Origin: Verrucomicrobiota bacterium
GTDB taxonomy: Bacteria > Verrucomicrobiota > Verrucomicrobiia > CAIQCK01
Direction of reading: 5' to 3'
Length of the DNA: 64,000 nucleotides
Assembly (NCBI GenBank): GCA_016222825.1
Contig: JACRQF010000009.1
Location: forward strand, 310,001 to 374,000
Shown here: positions 32,686-43,517 of the stretch, piece after piece
How positions within the stretch are numbered: position 1 is the stretch's first letter
Layout: every line of letters begins with the position of its first letter
Notes under the pieces: generated by a model
What the model was told of the DNA's origin: nothing
Database searches by the model: none
The model's input: only the letters and a program-made list of their open reading frames with translations
Program-made: the position numbers and the translations under genes

Positions 32686-34446
32686 CTACAGCCTGTAATA
32701 CACCCGCAGCCAGACCCAACTGCCGCGGGCGGAGTTAAAACCCTGCACGTCGCGCCGCTGGCAACCGCTGGCGTCCAGCACGGCCAGTTGTTGGAGGAGG
32801 TCGCTCCCGCCCCACGGCTTCACCGGTTTGCCGCGCAGCCGTTTGATGTAGTCGCCCAACCGCAGCTCGCGTTCCTGGCAGATGACGACGCGCGGGCCGG
32901 GCTTCGCCAGAAACGCAGCAAGGGCGTTGGCATCCACGACCGACTCCCACGGCCGCGCGGCGTAGAAAGTGAGGCTCGGCTCGCCGAAGTCGAGGCAGCC
33001 GCATTTCGTGTCGCGCGGCAGTTGCTGGAAAAGAGGTTGCAGTTGGGTGGCGGGCGTGATTTGCCGCAGGCCGGCGCTGATGACTGTCGTGCCGATGATG
33101 AGGCCGATCAGCGGCAGCGCCGAAGCCAGCCGGCGGCCCGCGCGCCAGAGCAGACCGAGCAGCATCAGCGAGAACACGACGCCCGCCGCGCCGAACAAGA
33201 CCCACCGCAGCCCGGAGAACGCCGGCTCGAACTGTTCGCCCAGCGCCACCGCCAGCACCGCGCTGCCGGCGAGCAGCAGCAAGGCGTTGACGAGCCAGAA
33301 CCACAGTTTCGTCCAGCGCGTCGGCGCCGCGCCCGACTCAAACGCCTGGCCGAGCATCAGCAGCAGCGCCGGAAACGCCGGCAGCACGTAATGGGGCAGT
33401 TTCGTCAGGTAGCAGGTGAAGAGCACGTAGGCGCCCACGGCCCACGAGAGAAGGAACGCATTCCGCTCGTTCCAGCCGCGCCGCACCGCCCGCACACCGT
33501 CGCCCGCGAAGGCGATCCACGGGAAGAGGCTGACCAGCGCGGAGACCAGATAGTAGTGCGGCGCCCAGGAGCCGTGGCCTTGGAACGACTCGTGGCCGCG
33601 CGCGACGATGTGTTCGCCGATGCCAATGCGCCAGAACAAGCCGTGCGTCCGCACCAGCGCGGGAATGCCCCACGCCGCGATGATCGCCAGCACCAGCGGT
33701 ATCCCCCACTCCAACCGGAGCCGCCGCCACGGCAGCGGTTGGCGCCAGAAGACGAACCGGTGGACGAGCAACGTCACCGCCGGCGTCACGACCGCGACGG
33801 GGCCTTTGGCGAGGAAGCCGACGCCGAGCGCGCCGTAGAACAACCAGAACCACCGCCGCCGGCCGCGCGGCGATTCCTCGCGCAGCAGTTCAAACAACGC
33901 AAAGTGCGCCGCGAGCACGCAGAGCACCATCGGCATGTCCGCCACCGCCAGCCGGCCGTGGATGAGCATTTGCAGGCACGTCAGCAAGCCAAAGCCCGCC
34001 GCGAAACCCGCCGTTGCCGAGAACCAGCGCGCGCCGATATGAAACGTCAGCCACACCAGCAACGCCGAGCAGATTACCGACGGCAGCCGCGCGGCGAACT
34101 CGTTGGCGCCGAGCAGCGCGTAGCAAGGCCGCATCAGCCAGTAGATGAGGATCGGCTTGTCGAAGCGGTAGCCGGCGGACTCCGCGCTGGCCCCCGCGGC
34201 CACGGCCCGCCACCGCGCTTCGTTGTCCATCGCCGGGTCGGAGTTGAAGAGAGGCACGGCCCACTCACCGCGCTCGATCATCTCCTGCGTGGCCCGCGCG
34301 AACCGAGGCTCGTCGCGGTCAATCAGCGGCAGCGTGTTGTTGCCCGGCAGCAGCAGCAGCAACGCCAGCGCGACCAGCAGCGCCGGCCCGAATCGGCGCA
34401 GCGGGTCGCGTTCATTCTGCGTTGGTTGTTGCGTGGCCTGCTCCAT
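32686..34446 (-). CDS. ArnT-like glycosyltransferase (polyprenyl-phosphate-sugar type)
   Basis: The product has 586 residues with about 11-12 hydrophobic segments. The first periplasmic loop holds the catalytic D-R-D-E-P-R-F-A-R-A-T, as in GT83/PMT-type enzymes, with D-K-P-I-L-I-Y-W further on. It transfers a sugar from an undecaprenyl-phosphate donor to lipid A or another envelope acceptor. The C-terminal 90 residues are soluble (L-D-F-G-E-P-S-L-T-F-Y-A-A-R-P-W-E-S), as is common for ArnT. The acceptor is not evident. It is convergent with the Gfo/Idh gene. Confidence 0.85.
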   Translation of the reverse strand: MEQATQQPTQNERDPLRRFGPALLVALALLLLLPGNNTLPLIDRDEPRFARATQEMIERGEWAVPLFNSDPAMDNEARWRAVAAGASAESAGYRFDKPILIYWLMRPCYALLGANEFAARLPSVICSALLVWLTFHIGARWFSATAGFAAGFGLLTCLQMLIHGRLAVADMPMVLCVLAAHFALFELLREESPRGRRRWFWLFYGALGVGFLAKGPVAVVTPAVTLLVHRFVFWRQPLPWRRLRLEWGIPLVLAIIAAWGIPALVRTHGLFWRIGIGEHIVARGHESFQGHGSWAPHYYLVSALVSLFPWIAFAGDGVRAVRRGWNERNAFLLSWAVGAYVLFTCYLTKLPHYVLPAFPALLLMLGQAFESGAAPTRWTKLWFWLVNALLLLAGSAVLAVALGEQFEPAFSGLRWVLFGAAGVVFSLMLLGLLWRAGRRLASALPLIGLIIGTTVISAGLRQITPATQLQPLFQQLPRDTKCGCLDFGEPSLTFYAARPWESVVDANALAAFLAKPGPRVVICQERELRLGDYIKRLRGKPVKPWGGSDLLQQLAVLDASGCQRRDVQGFNSARGSWVWLRVYYRL

Positions 34447-34559
34447 GCTCCGGGTTCCTTAACACGAGCCTTCGCGGCGGGCAAGCCGCGGACTCAGAAG
34501 AGATTCGACGGAGTTCCGCCCCGTCTTGTTGGATGGTGGCTCCGCCGGGTGCCGGCTTC

Positions 34560-35099
34560 TTACTTCGGCGGCTGTTCCTTCTCCGCCAGCTTCTGTTTCA
34601 TGGCGGCGAGTTCCTTGGAGAGCGTTTTGAAATTGGAGCGGGCGGCCTCCGCGCGCGTCCGGGCCGAAGAGAGCCTGACTCTAAACTCCGTTTCCCGCTT
34701 GTCCAACGACGCCCGTTGCATGGCTGACTCCTTGGCCCGCTGGCGGGTGCGGATGAACTCGTCGAGCGTGTCCTGGGCCTTGGCGGCCAGCTTCTCGCGA
34801 TGGCGGAACTCCTCCTCGGCGGACGTGGTCCTTCGCTGGAGACTTTCCAGGTCCTTTGGCCCAACCGGTCCTTCCGGAGCGGCGGTGGGTTCCTTGATCT
34901 CAGCGATGTCGCTCTTGTTGATCGTCTGGCGATAAACGCCATTGGACGCCGTCACGAGGAGGACCAGCTTCTCGCTGTCATTCACAAGGACCGCGCCCGT
35001 CACTTGCTTGCCGTTCTTGAGCGTGACATTCACCTCCGCCGCGCTGGCGAGGACGCCGGCGAAGAAGAGGATGAGCAAAAGGAAGAGAAAATGTTTCAT
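34560..35099 (-). CDS. Exported coiled-coil protein
   Basis: The product has 179 residues from the ATG at 35099, giving a signal peptide (M-K-H-F-L-F-L-L-L-I-L-F-F-A-G). After an N-terminal 50-residue beta-rich part (V-T-L-K-N-G-K-Q-V-T-G-A-V-L-V-N), the rest is a charged helical region typical of coiled coils (E-E-E-F-R-H-R-E-K-L-A-A-K-A-Q). I do not recognise a family. The N-terminus resembles small SH3/Sm-like beta barrels seen in exported planctomycete and verrucomicrobial proteins. Confidence 0.65.
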   Translation of the reverse strand: MKHFLFLLLILFFAGVLASAAEVNVTLKNGKQVTGAVLVNDSEKLVLLVTASNGVYRQTINKSDIAEIKEPTAAPEGPVGPKDLESLQRRTTSAEEEFRHREKLAAKAQDTLDEFIRTRQRAKESAMQRASLDKRETEFRVRLSSARTRAEAARSNFKTLSKELAAMKQKLAEKEQPPK

Positions 35100-35385
35100 G
35101 TCGCGCGTCATCCTAGCAGCGTCGCGCAAAGAAGTCGCCACTTTTCAGGGGGCCGCCGGCGGCCACGCATTGGCGCGATAGTTCCCCCATCGTTTGAAAC
35201 GGCGCGTCAATGGCGTCCCCCAATCTCGCCGGCCGGAGTCGCGCGTGGCGCCCGAAGTGGACAAGCGGGGTTGGCGCTCGTAAACTTACGTGTCAACACC
35301 CGCGCGGACCCGAGTGGCATCGGAAAGACGGGCGTGGGGGACAAAACCAAGTGGCCGAAGGCGGCCCAACAAAGGACATGCTAAA

Positions 35386-35595
35386 ATGAAAGCCCTGAAG
35401 ACGTTGACGATTTTCACCCTTGCCGCGTGCATGTGCACGGGCGGGATTCTGGCCGAAGAGAAGAAAGCCGAACCGCCGAAATACACGGAAGGCTCGTGTT
35501 GTGACAAGGCGCAGAAGGAAGGCAAGAAGTGCGATCACCCGTGCTGCGTGGGGGCGGAAAAGGACGGAAAGGTCTGCAAGAAGTGCAACAAGTAG
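35386..35595 (+). CDS. Small exported cysteine-rich protein
   Basis: The product has 69 residues from the ATG at 35386, with a signal peptide to about residue 23. The mature 45 residues hold seven cysteines in a patterned array: S-C-C-D-K-A-Q-K-E-G-K-K-C, then H-P-C-C-V-G-A-E-K-D-G-K-V-C-K-K-C. This two-fold C-C...G-K-x-C arrangement with a His suggests metal binding or a disulfide-bonded peptide. No family is recognised. The coding evidence is composition, a proper leader and a clean stop. The preceding 286-bp gap holds a GGCCGCCGGCGGCC palindrome at 35151-35164. Confidence 0.6.
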   Translation: MKALKTLTIFTLAACMCTGGILAEEKKAEPPKYTEGSCCDKAQKEGKKCDHPCCVGAEKDGKVCKKCNK

Positions 35596-35656
35596 GCCGG
35601 GAAGACGTGACAGGATTTGACGAAGGTTGATCCGCGTCTCGGAAGCGGCGGCGAAG

Positions 35657-36424
35657 TCACGAAACGCCGGCCTGGGTCTGGAGGGCGCGGATGCGGTCGC
35701 GAAGGTCGGCCGCGCGCTCGAACTGCTCCGTGGCCACCGCTTCCCGGAGTTGCCGGTGCAACCGTTCGAGTTCGGTCAACGGCCGGCTTTGCTCGATCTG
35801 TTTGGCAAGGTCGCGCAGCGCCGTCAGCGAACGGTCCCGCTCGAACTGGAACGTCGGGTTGTCCAACTCCGGCAGCGACTCAATGCCTTCGACCGCCTCG
35901 GCGACGATCTGCCGCGCCGATTCGTGCTGCCGGTTGTCGAGCGCGATCATCGCGCGCGCCACGGTGTTCATCCGCAGCACGTAGGGCCGCCATTGCTCCA
36001 ACTGCGCCCGGTCCTCCGCGCGCTCCGCGTAACGCCGGACCAGGTCGAACACGCGCAGGTTGCGCGCCGTGTCGCGCGCGGTGCGAGGCCAGTCCTTGAG
36101 CTGAAAGAACCGCACGTAGCGGTAGTAGTAGAGAATGCCTTCGTTGAACAGCTCCATGCAGTCTTCCGCGCTGATCTTGAACGCAGCCTCTTCGCCCGCC
36201 TCCTTTGCCTCCGCCAGCCGCGCGAGTTGGAATTCCAGTTCGGATTCCGCCTCATGCGGCCGGCGGCCATCGGGGCGGCCGTCCACTTCGTATTGCTCGA
36301 TGCCCAGCGGCGTGCGCACCTGCAACAACTCGCGCCCGTCCTCGCCGCGCACGACACGGAGGTCGTTGGCGGGGTCGAAGGGCCACGCGTCGAACAACGG
36401 ACGGAAATCAAAAGAATCGCTCAT
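35657..36424 (-). CDS. UVR-motif protein
   Basis: The product has 255 residues from the ATG at 36424. The C-terminal 35 residues form a UVR (UvrB/UvrC) motif: L-H-R-Q-L-R-E-A-V-A-T-E-Q-F-E-R-A-A-D-L-R-D-R-I. The N-terminal 200 residues are helical and unrelated to UvrB or UvrC. It contains no nuclease or helicase motif, so it is not a repair enzyme itself. UVR-motif proteins outside repair act as arginine-kinase partners (McsA) or ATPase adaptors; which applies here is unknown. Confidence 0.7.
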   Translation of the reverse strand: MSDSFDFRPLFDAWPFDPANDLRVVRGEDGRELLQVRTPLGIEQYEVDGRPDGRRPHEAESELEFQLARLAEAKEAGEEAAFKISAEDCMELFNEGILYYYRYVRFFQLKDWPRTARDTARNLRVFDLVRRYAERAEDRAQLEQWRPYVLRMNTVARAMIALDNRQHESARQIVAEAVEGIESLPELDNPTFQFERDRSLTALRDLAKQIEQSRPLTELERLHRQLREAVATEQFERAADLRDRIRALQTQAGVS

Positions 36425-36484
36425 GAATCGCTGCCCAACAAATGCCACGGCGTCCGGCTGTTTGCAATCGCCGAGATGGACGCT

Positions 36485-37435
36485 TCATCCCTGGATAATC
36501 TGTTCGAGCTTCTGGCCGTCAATGTCGGTATTGATTTGCATCCAGAGCGGCAGATGGTCGGAGATCTGGTAGGTGAACTTCTCCTTGGTCATGCCGCCGG
36601 GGAACAGTTGCTTGATGCGGGCGTCGCTGATGTAGAAGTCCAGTTCGCCGCCGGCGTTGGTGAAGTTCTCCGGGTAGATCGGGTAATGGAGGATCTGGTC
36701 GTAGCGTTTGTCCTTCTCCAGGTTCGTGCCGTGCGCGCCAAGCAGCGCCTTGGGCACTTGCAGGCCGTGCTTGGTGATTGCGGCAAACAGCGCGTCCGTG
36801 CGCGACGGGATGTTGAAGTCGCCCATAACGATGAGGTCTTTGTCCTCGCTGGTCTTCTCCAACCGCTTGGCTTCGATCCAGTCAGCCAGCATCGCGATCT
36901 CCTGCCGCCGCGCCTCGTCGCTGTCGCCCCAGCGGATGTGGGTCGTAAGCACCACGAAGTCGAAGCTGCCGGACTTGAACGACGCCATGTAAGGGCTGCG
37001 CCAGAAGGATTTCTCCGGCAGGTATTCGAGCCCTTTCTTCGCGCGCGGCGCGTTGGCCTCGGCGGCGAGGCCATTGAAGGTGACGGCGCGCTTGTCGTAG
37101 ATGAAACCCAGCCGCTCGCGATTGCCGCCGGCGTCGGGGATCATATCCGAGTAGACCGCGCGCCACGTCGGGCCGAGGATCTTCAGCACCCGGTCGAGGT
37201 CGGTGAGGTTGTCGCGCAGTTCAACAATGCCGATGAGATCGAACTGGCCGAGGATTTCGGCGATGTAGTGGATGGCGGCCTCGGTGCGCGGTGACTTGCC
37301 GAACTCGCGGATGTTCCACGTAGCGATGTTGAGCGTCTCGTCGAGCTTCGACGAGGGAATCTCCGCGGCCTTGATGCGCTCCTTCAGCGCGAGCAGGCCC
37401 TTGGCGATGACGGAGGATACGTTGCCGTGGTTCAT
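36485..37435 (-). CDS. Endonuclease/exonuclease/phosphatase (EEP) family protein
   Basis: The product has 316 residues. A strong ribosome site (aaggagaaactgc) lies just before the ATG. EEP motifs: A-T-W-N-I-R-E-F-G near residue 39, I-V-E-L-R-D-N (catalytic Glu), V-L-T-T-H-I-R-W, V-M-G-D-F-N-I-P and the terminal S-D-H-L-P-L-W. All catalytic residues are present. The family includes DNases, phosphodiesterases and sphingomyelinase-like enzymes. No leader is seen, so it is probably cytoplasmic and nuclease-like; the substrate is unknown. Confidence 0.85.
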   Translation of the reverse strand: MNHGNVSSVIAKGLLALKERIKAAEIPSSKLDETLNIATWNIREFGKSPRTEAAIHYIAEILGQFDLIGIVELRDNLTDLDRVLKILGPTWRAVYSDMIPDAGGNRERLGFIYDKRAVTFNGLAAEANAPRAKKGLEYLPEKSFWRSPYMASFKSGSFDFVVLTTHIRWGDSDEARRQEIAMLADWIEAKRLEKTSEDKDLIVMGDFNIPSRTDALFAAITKHGLQVPKALLGAHGTNLEKDKRYDQILHYPIYPENFTNAGGELDFYISDARIKQLFPGGMTKEKFTYQISDHLPLWMQINTDIDGQKLEQIIQG

Positions 37436-37583
37436 GCAGTTTCTCCTTTCGCGTGGCTGTGTCCCAACGAGGCGATCTTAGGCGGCGCGGTGAACGGCAA
37501 CAAGCAGAGAGTGGCACCGACAAGCACGGTGGCTGTTTTTTTGGCTCGCCTTTGCAGCCGGGCATCGGCAAATAACTGTGTCC

Positions 37584-38249
37584 ATGAACAAGACTCTTCT
37601 CCCCACCATCGTCGCCGGACTTGTCTGCTGCCTGAGTCTTTTCGCCGAGACCGGGCCGGGCGCCATCGAACTTTTCAATGGTAAGGACTTCGCCGGGTGG
37701 AAGTCGTTCCTGGACGACCCCAAGGTGAAGCAGGAGCAGGTCTGGAGCGCGCGCGACGGCGTGATCGTCTGCAAAGGCGAGCCGATGGGCTACCTCTACA
37801 CCGAGCGGCAGTTCACCAACTTCAAGCTCGAAGCCGAGTATCGCTGGGCCGGCACGCCCGGCAACAGCGGCCTGTTCGCCCGCATCGGCGGCGAGCCGCG
37901 CGCCCTGCCGCGTTGCATCGAGACGCAGCTCAAGCACGGCAACGCGGGCGATGCGTTCGGCTTCCACGGTTTCCCGCTGCGCGGCGCGGCGGATCGCTCC
38001 AGCGAGAAGGAGAGCAAGCTCGCCGGCCACGTTTCCATCGTGAAGCGAATCGCCGGCAATGAAAAGGAGCCGGGCCAGTGGAACAAGATCGAGTTGCTCG
38101 TCAGCGGCGCAAACGTCACGGTCTGGCTCAACGGCCAGAAGGTCAACGAAGCGACGGGCGCGGAGGTGATGGCCGGGCCGGTCGGCTTGCAGTCCGAGGG
38201 CGGCGAAGTCCACTTCCGCAACGTCCGGCTGACGCCGCTGGCGCAGTGA
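37584..38249 (+). CDS. Exported DUF1080 (3-keto-disaccharide hydrolase-type) protein
   Basis: The product has 221 residues from the ATG at 37584 with a signal peptide (V-A-G-L-V-C-C-L-S-L-F-A). The concanavalin-like fold of DUF1080 is clear: I-E-L-F-N-G-K-D-F-A-G-W at the start, F-K-L-E-A-E-Y-R-W, G-N-S-G-L-F-A-R, V-W-L-N-G-Q-K-V-N and G-P-V-G-L-Q-S-E-G-G-E-V-H-F-R-N near the end. DUF1080 members from Bacteroidota and PVC act on 3-keto-glycosides or serve as carbohydrate-binding parts. It is 47 bp before the esterase gene, possibly in one operon. Confidence 0.9.
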   Translation: MNKTLLPTIVAGLVCCLSLFAETGPGAIELFNGKDFAGWKSFLDDPKVKQEQVWSARDGVIVCKGEPMGYLYTERQFTNFKLEAEYRWAGTPGNSGLFARIGGEPRALPRCIETQLKHGNAGDAFGFHGFPLRGAADRSSEKESKLAGHVSIVKRIAGNEKEPGQWNKIELLVSGANVTVWLNGQKVNEATGAEVMAGPVGLQSEGGEVHFRNVRLTPLAQ

Positions 38250-38296
38250 ACGAATTCTTCTTTGCACATGCCGCCGATTTCGGGTTTCATCGCGGC

Positions 38297-39211
38297 ATGA
38301 ACAAGATTCTCGCTTCCTGCTTTATCCCGCTGATCATCGCAGCTTCGCCGACATTCGGCGCAGCCGGCCCCGAACAGATTCCGCTTTGGCCAAAAGGCGC
38401 GCCATGCGAGAAAGGCGAGATCGGTGTGGAAGGCGACACGACCAAGCCGAACGCCAACAAGCCCGCCGGCAAAGGCGTCATCCGCCTCGGCAACGTCAGC
38501 AAACCGACCCTCGCCGTCTATCGCCCGCCGAAAGGGAAGGAGACCGGCACGGCGGTGGTCATCTGTCCCGGCGGCGGTTACGGCATCCTCGCGATGGACC
38601 TTGAAGGCACGGAGGTCTGCAAATGGCTCAATTCCATCGGTGTCACCGGCGTGCTGCTCAAATACCGCGTCCCGAAACGCCCCGGCGACGACAAGCACAT
38701 CCTGCCGTTGCAGGACGCCCAGCGCGCGCTCGGCCTTGTCCGGTTCCGGGCGAAGGAATGGGGGATTGATCCTGCGCGAATCGGGGTGCTCGGCTTTTCG
38801 GCGGGCGGCCATCTCACGGCGCACCTCTGCAACAACTTCGAGAAGCGCGCCTATGATCCGGTGGACGACGCTGACGCCGTCAGTTGCCGCCCCGACTTCG
38901 CGCTGCCGATCTACCCGGCCTATCTCGCGCTCAAGGACAAGAACAACGAACTCGCGCCGGAGCTGAAAGTGACCGCCAGCACACCGCCGACGTTCCTCGT
39001 CCAGACCGCCGACGACGGCATCCGCGTCGAGAACAGCCTCTTCTACTATCTCGCGTTGAAGAACGCCAAGGTGCCCGCCGAGATGCACCTCTACGCCACC
39101 GGCGGCCACGGTTACGGTCTGCGCCCGTCGGACAAGCCCGTCACCTCCTGGCCCAAGCGCGCCGAGGAATGGATGCGCAGCCTCGGCCTGTTGGAGCGGA
39201 AGAAGCCGTGA
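38297..39211 (+). CDS. Exported alpha/beta hydrolase (acetyl-xylan-esterase-like)
   Basis: The product has 304 residues with a signal peptide of about 22 residues. The alpha/beta-hydrolase core has the oxyanion loop C-P-G-G-G-Y (90-95), the nucleophile elbow G-F-S-A-G with Ser168, a catalytic Asp in Q-T-A-D-D-G and a His in T-G-G-H-G-Y-G. This matches the BD-FAE/axe esterase group that deacetylates plant polysaccharides. The pairing with DUF1080 supports a role in exported polysaccharide turnover. Confidence 0.85.
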   Translation: MNKILASCFIPLIIAASPTFGAAGPEQIPLWPKGAPCEKGEIGVEGDTTKPNANKPAGKGVIRLGNVSKPTLAVYRPPKGKETGTAVVICPGGGYGILAMDLEGTEVCKWLNSIGVTGVLLKYRVPKRPGDDKHILPLQDAQRALGLVRFRAKEWGIDPARIGVLGFSAGGHLTAHLCNNFEKRAYDPVDDADAVSCRPDFALPIYPAYLALKDKNNELAPELKVTASTPPTFLVQTADDGIRVENSLFYYLALKNAKVPAEMHLYATGGHGYGLRPSDKPVTSWPKRAEEWMRSLGLLERKKP

Positions 39212-39215
39212 AGCC

Positions 39216-39288
39216 CTGTGGCGGCGGTCTCCGACCGCCGGCTGTTGTTGTTGAACTAAGATTCGGTGGTCGGAGACCACCGCTACAG
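39216..39288. repeat. Intergenic inverted-repeat element (25-bp arms)
   Basis: The arms 39216-39240 and 39264-39288 are complementary at 22 of 25 positions around a 23-bp centre; two of the three mismatches would be G-U pairs in RNA. It fills the gap between the esterase and thioesterase genes. There is no T-run, so it is more likely a REP-like element than a terminator. Confidence 0.75.
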
Positions 39289-39308
39289 TTTTGAGAACAC
39301 GCCAACAA

Positions 39309-39761
39309 ATGACCAGCCACCTTGCGGCGCTGAAGAAGAAACTGCGCGCGGAAATTCCGGCGACGCGCCGCCTGAAGATCGAGCCGGCCCGCTGCGACGA
39401 TGGCGCGCTCGTCTTCAAAGCCCCGCTCGCGCCGAACCGCAACGACAAAGGCACCGCTTTCGCCGGCAGCCTCTGCGCCATCGCCACGCTCGCCGGGTGG
39501 TCCGCGCTCTGGCTCGCGCTCCGCGACGCCGGCCTTCAAGGCATCATCGTCATCCAGGACGGCTCAATCCGATACCTCCGTCCCGTCACGCGTGATTTTG
39601 AGGCCCGCTGCCCCTGGCCGGAGCCCGCGCAACTCGCCCGGCTCTTTGCCGCACTGCGCAGGCTCGGCAGAGCCAGACTCCGCCTGCGCGTCGTCATCTG
39701 CGAGAACGGCGTGGAAGCGGTAACGTTCACCGGTCGCTACGTCGTCTTGATTTCAAAATAG
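39309..39761 (+). CDS. YiiD C-terminal-type thioesterase
   Basis: The product has 150 residues from the ATG at 39309. The hotdog-fold thioesterase pattern of the YiiD_C family is visible: P-L-A-P-N-R-N-D-K-G-T-A-F-A-G-S-L with A-T-L-A-G-W following, and a central I-V-I-Q-D-G-S-I-R-Y-L-R-P-V. The family probably hydrolyses acyl-CoA or acyl-ACP thioesters in the cytoplasm. There is no acetyltransferase domain, unlike enterobacterial YiiD. Confidence 0.75.
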   Translation: MTSHLAALKKKLRAEIPATRRLKIEPARCDDGALVFKAPLAPNRNDKGTAFAGSLCAIATLAGWSALWLALRDAGLQGIIVIQDGSIRYLRPVTRDFEARCPWPEPAQLARLFAALRRLGRARLRLRVVICENGVEAVTFTGRYVVLISK

Positions 39762-39773
39762 CCGATTGCCGTT

Positions 39774-41171
39774 ATGAACCTGCCGCACATTGCCATCGCC
39801 CTCCTCGCGACCCAGACGTTTGTCCACGTTCCCGGGCCGAACCCGATCCTCACGTGCGGCACGCCGGGAGCTTGGGACGAGTCGGTCATCGAGACGTGCG
39901 ACGCGTTCAAGGAAGGCGGCACCTATTACCTCTTCTATCATGGCGTGCCGAAGGACAAGGCTCGCTGGGGGCCGGGCGGCTATCGCTTGGGGTTGGCGGC
40001 GGCGGCGCATCCGTTGGGGCCGTGGAAGAAGCTCGGCGACCGGCCCGTGCTCGAAGTCGGCCCGGCGGGGAGTTGGGACGATCACCACGTCGCCTGCGCG
40101 ATGATCGTGAAGGAAGCGCCCGGTAGATTCATCATGTGGTATTCCGGCTACAACCGCGCGGAACAGGCGAAGCCGAAGCCCGCGCGCCACATCTCGAAGT
40201 GGGACATCGGCCTGGCGTTCGCCTCGAAGCCGGAAGGCCCCTGGACGAAATACGACCAAAACCCCATCCTCCGCGACTTTGGCTACGTCGGTGGCGTTGT
40301 GAAACGCAACGGCAGGTTCTTCCTCTACACCGAGCACCCGATCGGCTCCACCGCGCCCGACTACGGGCCGATCTCGGTGGCCACGGCGGACAAGCCGGAA
40401 GGGCCGTGGACCGTGTGGAAAGACAACCCCGCGCTGCCGCCGAGCGAGCGCGGCGCGTGGGATGACGGCGGCTGCTCCGAGGCGGAGGTGTTCTGGCGCG
40501 ACGGGCAGTTCCATCTCTTCTACGGCGGCGCGAAGGAATACCAGCCGCGCATGAAGACTCGCGAAAGCATCGGCTACGCGACGAGCCGCGACGGATTTCG
40601 CTTCATGCGCCACGCAGCGAACCCCGTCGCCCCGCGCGAGAGCCAGCCGAACGCGGCGGCGTTCGCGGAGGTCCACACGCTGGTGGAGTCGCCGTTCATC
40701 TACGCGTTCCACACGCTGCGTTACATTGACCCCGCCCACGTGCCGCGCGCCAAAGGGCGCACATCGGTGCTCGAAGACATCGGCGTGCAGGTGCTTGCCA
40801 CGCGCCGGCCATTCACGCTCCCGATGCCGGTGATGACGCTGGAATCGCTCGCTGCAAGCACGGCGACGGAGCTTGGCGATTGCCCGCCGATCTGCCTGGG
40901 CAACATCGCCCGTGTCAGCCTGAGCATCGAGTGCAAGTTCTCCACCGCCGCCCGCAAAGGCCTGACGCTTCGCGTGCGCGGCAGCAACGACGGCCTGGCC
41001 TACGACAGCACCGACATTCTCACATGCGACCTCGATTGCCTCCCCGGCGGCATCAGCCGGAAAAGCGTCGAACTGAAGACAAAGCCACCGTTCATCAAGG
41101 TGTTGGTGGAGAACCGGGACGAGCGCGAGCCGACCTGCCAGATTAAGGTGACCGCGACGCTGGGAGGCTGA
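39774..41171 (+). CDS. Five-bladed-propeller glycosidase-like protein (GH43/GH130-like)
   Basis: The product has 465 residues, starting [12 protein letters not shown], which is either a short leader or the first strand. The five-bladed-propeller pattern of GH43, GH62 and GH130 relatives is plain: repeated G-x-[32 protein letters not shown] and [14 protein letters not shown]-terminal beta domain follows from about residue 345. It is probably an exported glycosidase or phosphorylase; the substrate is unknown. It is 13 bp after the thioesterase gene. Confidence 0.75.
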   Translation: MNLPHIAIALLATQTFVHVPGPNPILTCGTPGAWDESVIETCDAFKEGGTYYLFYHGVPKDKARWGPGGYRLGLAAAAHPLGPWKKLGDRPVLEVGPAGSWDDHHVACAMIVKEAPGRFIMWYSGYNRAEQAKPKPARHISKWDIGLAFASKPEGPWTKYDQNPILRDFGYVGGVVKRNGRFFLYTEHPIGSTAPDYGPISVATADKPEGPWTVWKDNPALPPSERGAWDDGGCSEAEVFWRDGQFHLFYGGAKEYQPRMKTRESIGYATSRDGFRFMRHAANPVAPRESQPNAAAFAEVHTLVESPFIYAFHTLRYIDPAHVPRAKGRTSVLEDIGVQVLATRRPFTLPMPVMTLESLAASTATELGDCPPICLGNIARVSLSIECKFSTAARKGLTLRVRGSNDGLAYDSTDILTCDLDCLPGGISRKSVELKTKPPFIKVLVENRDEREPTCQIKVTATLGG

Positions 41172-41229
41172 TTGCAGGAAGCGCCCCGGTCGCTTGACCG
41201 GCTGGCGGGCGTGGTCGAGAGTCAGGGCG

Positions 41230-43437
<2,208 letters not shown>

Positions 43438-43517
43438 CGCCGGGTTGTGTGCGAGCGTTGGCCGGTTTAGACTGCGCGCATTGAAATCAGCCGGAGGACG
43501 ACGAGATTGGCCTGGCT

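Noticed and set aside
35151..35164. GGCCGCCGGCGGCC palindrome as a terminator or operator
   Set aside because: It is a perfect but purely GC palindrome in a GC-rich gap, with no T-run and no second copy nearby; likely by chance or a REP fragment.
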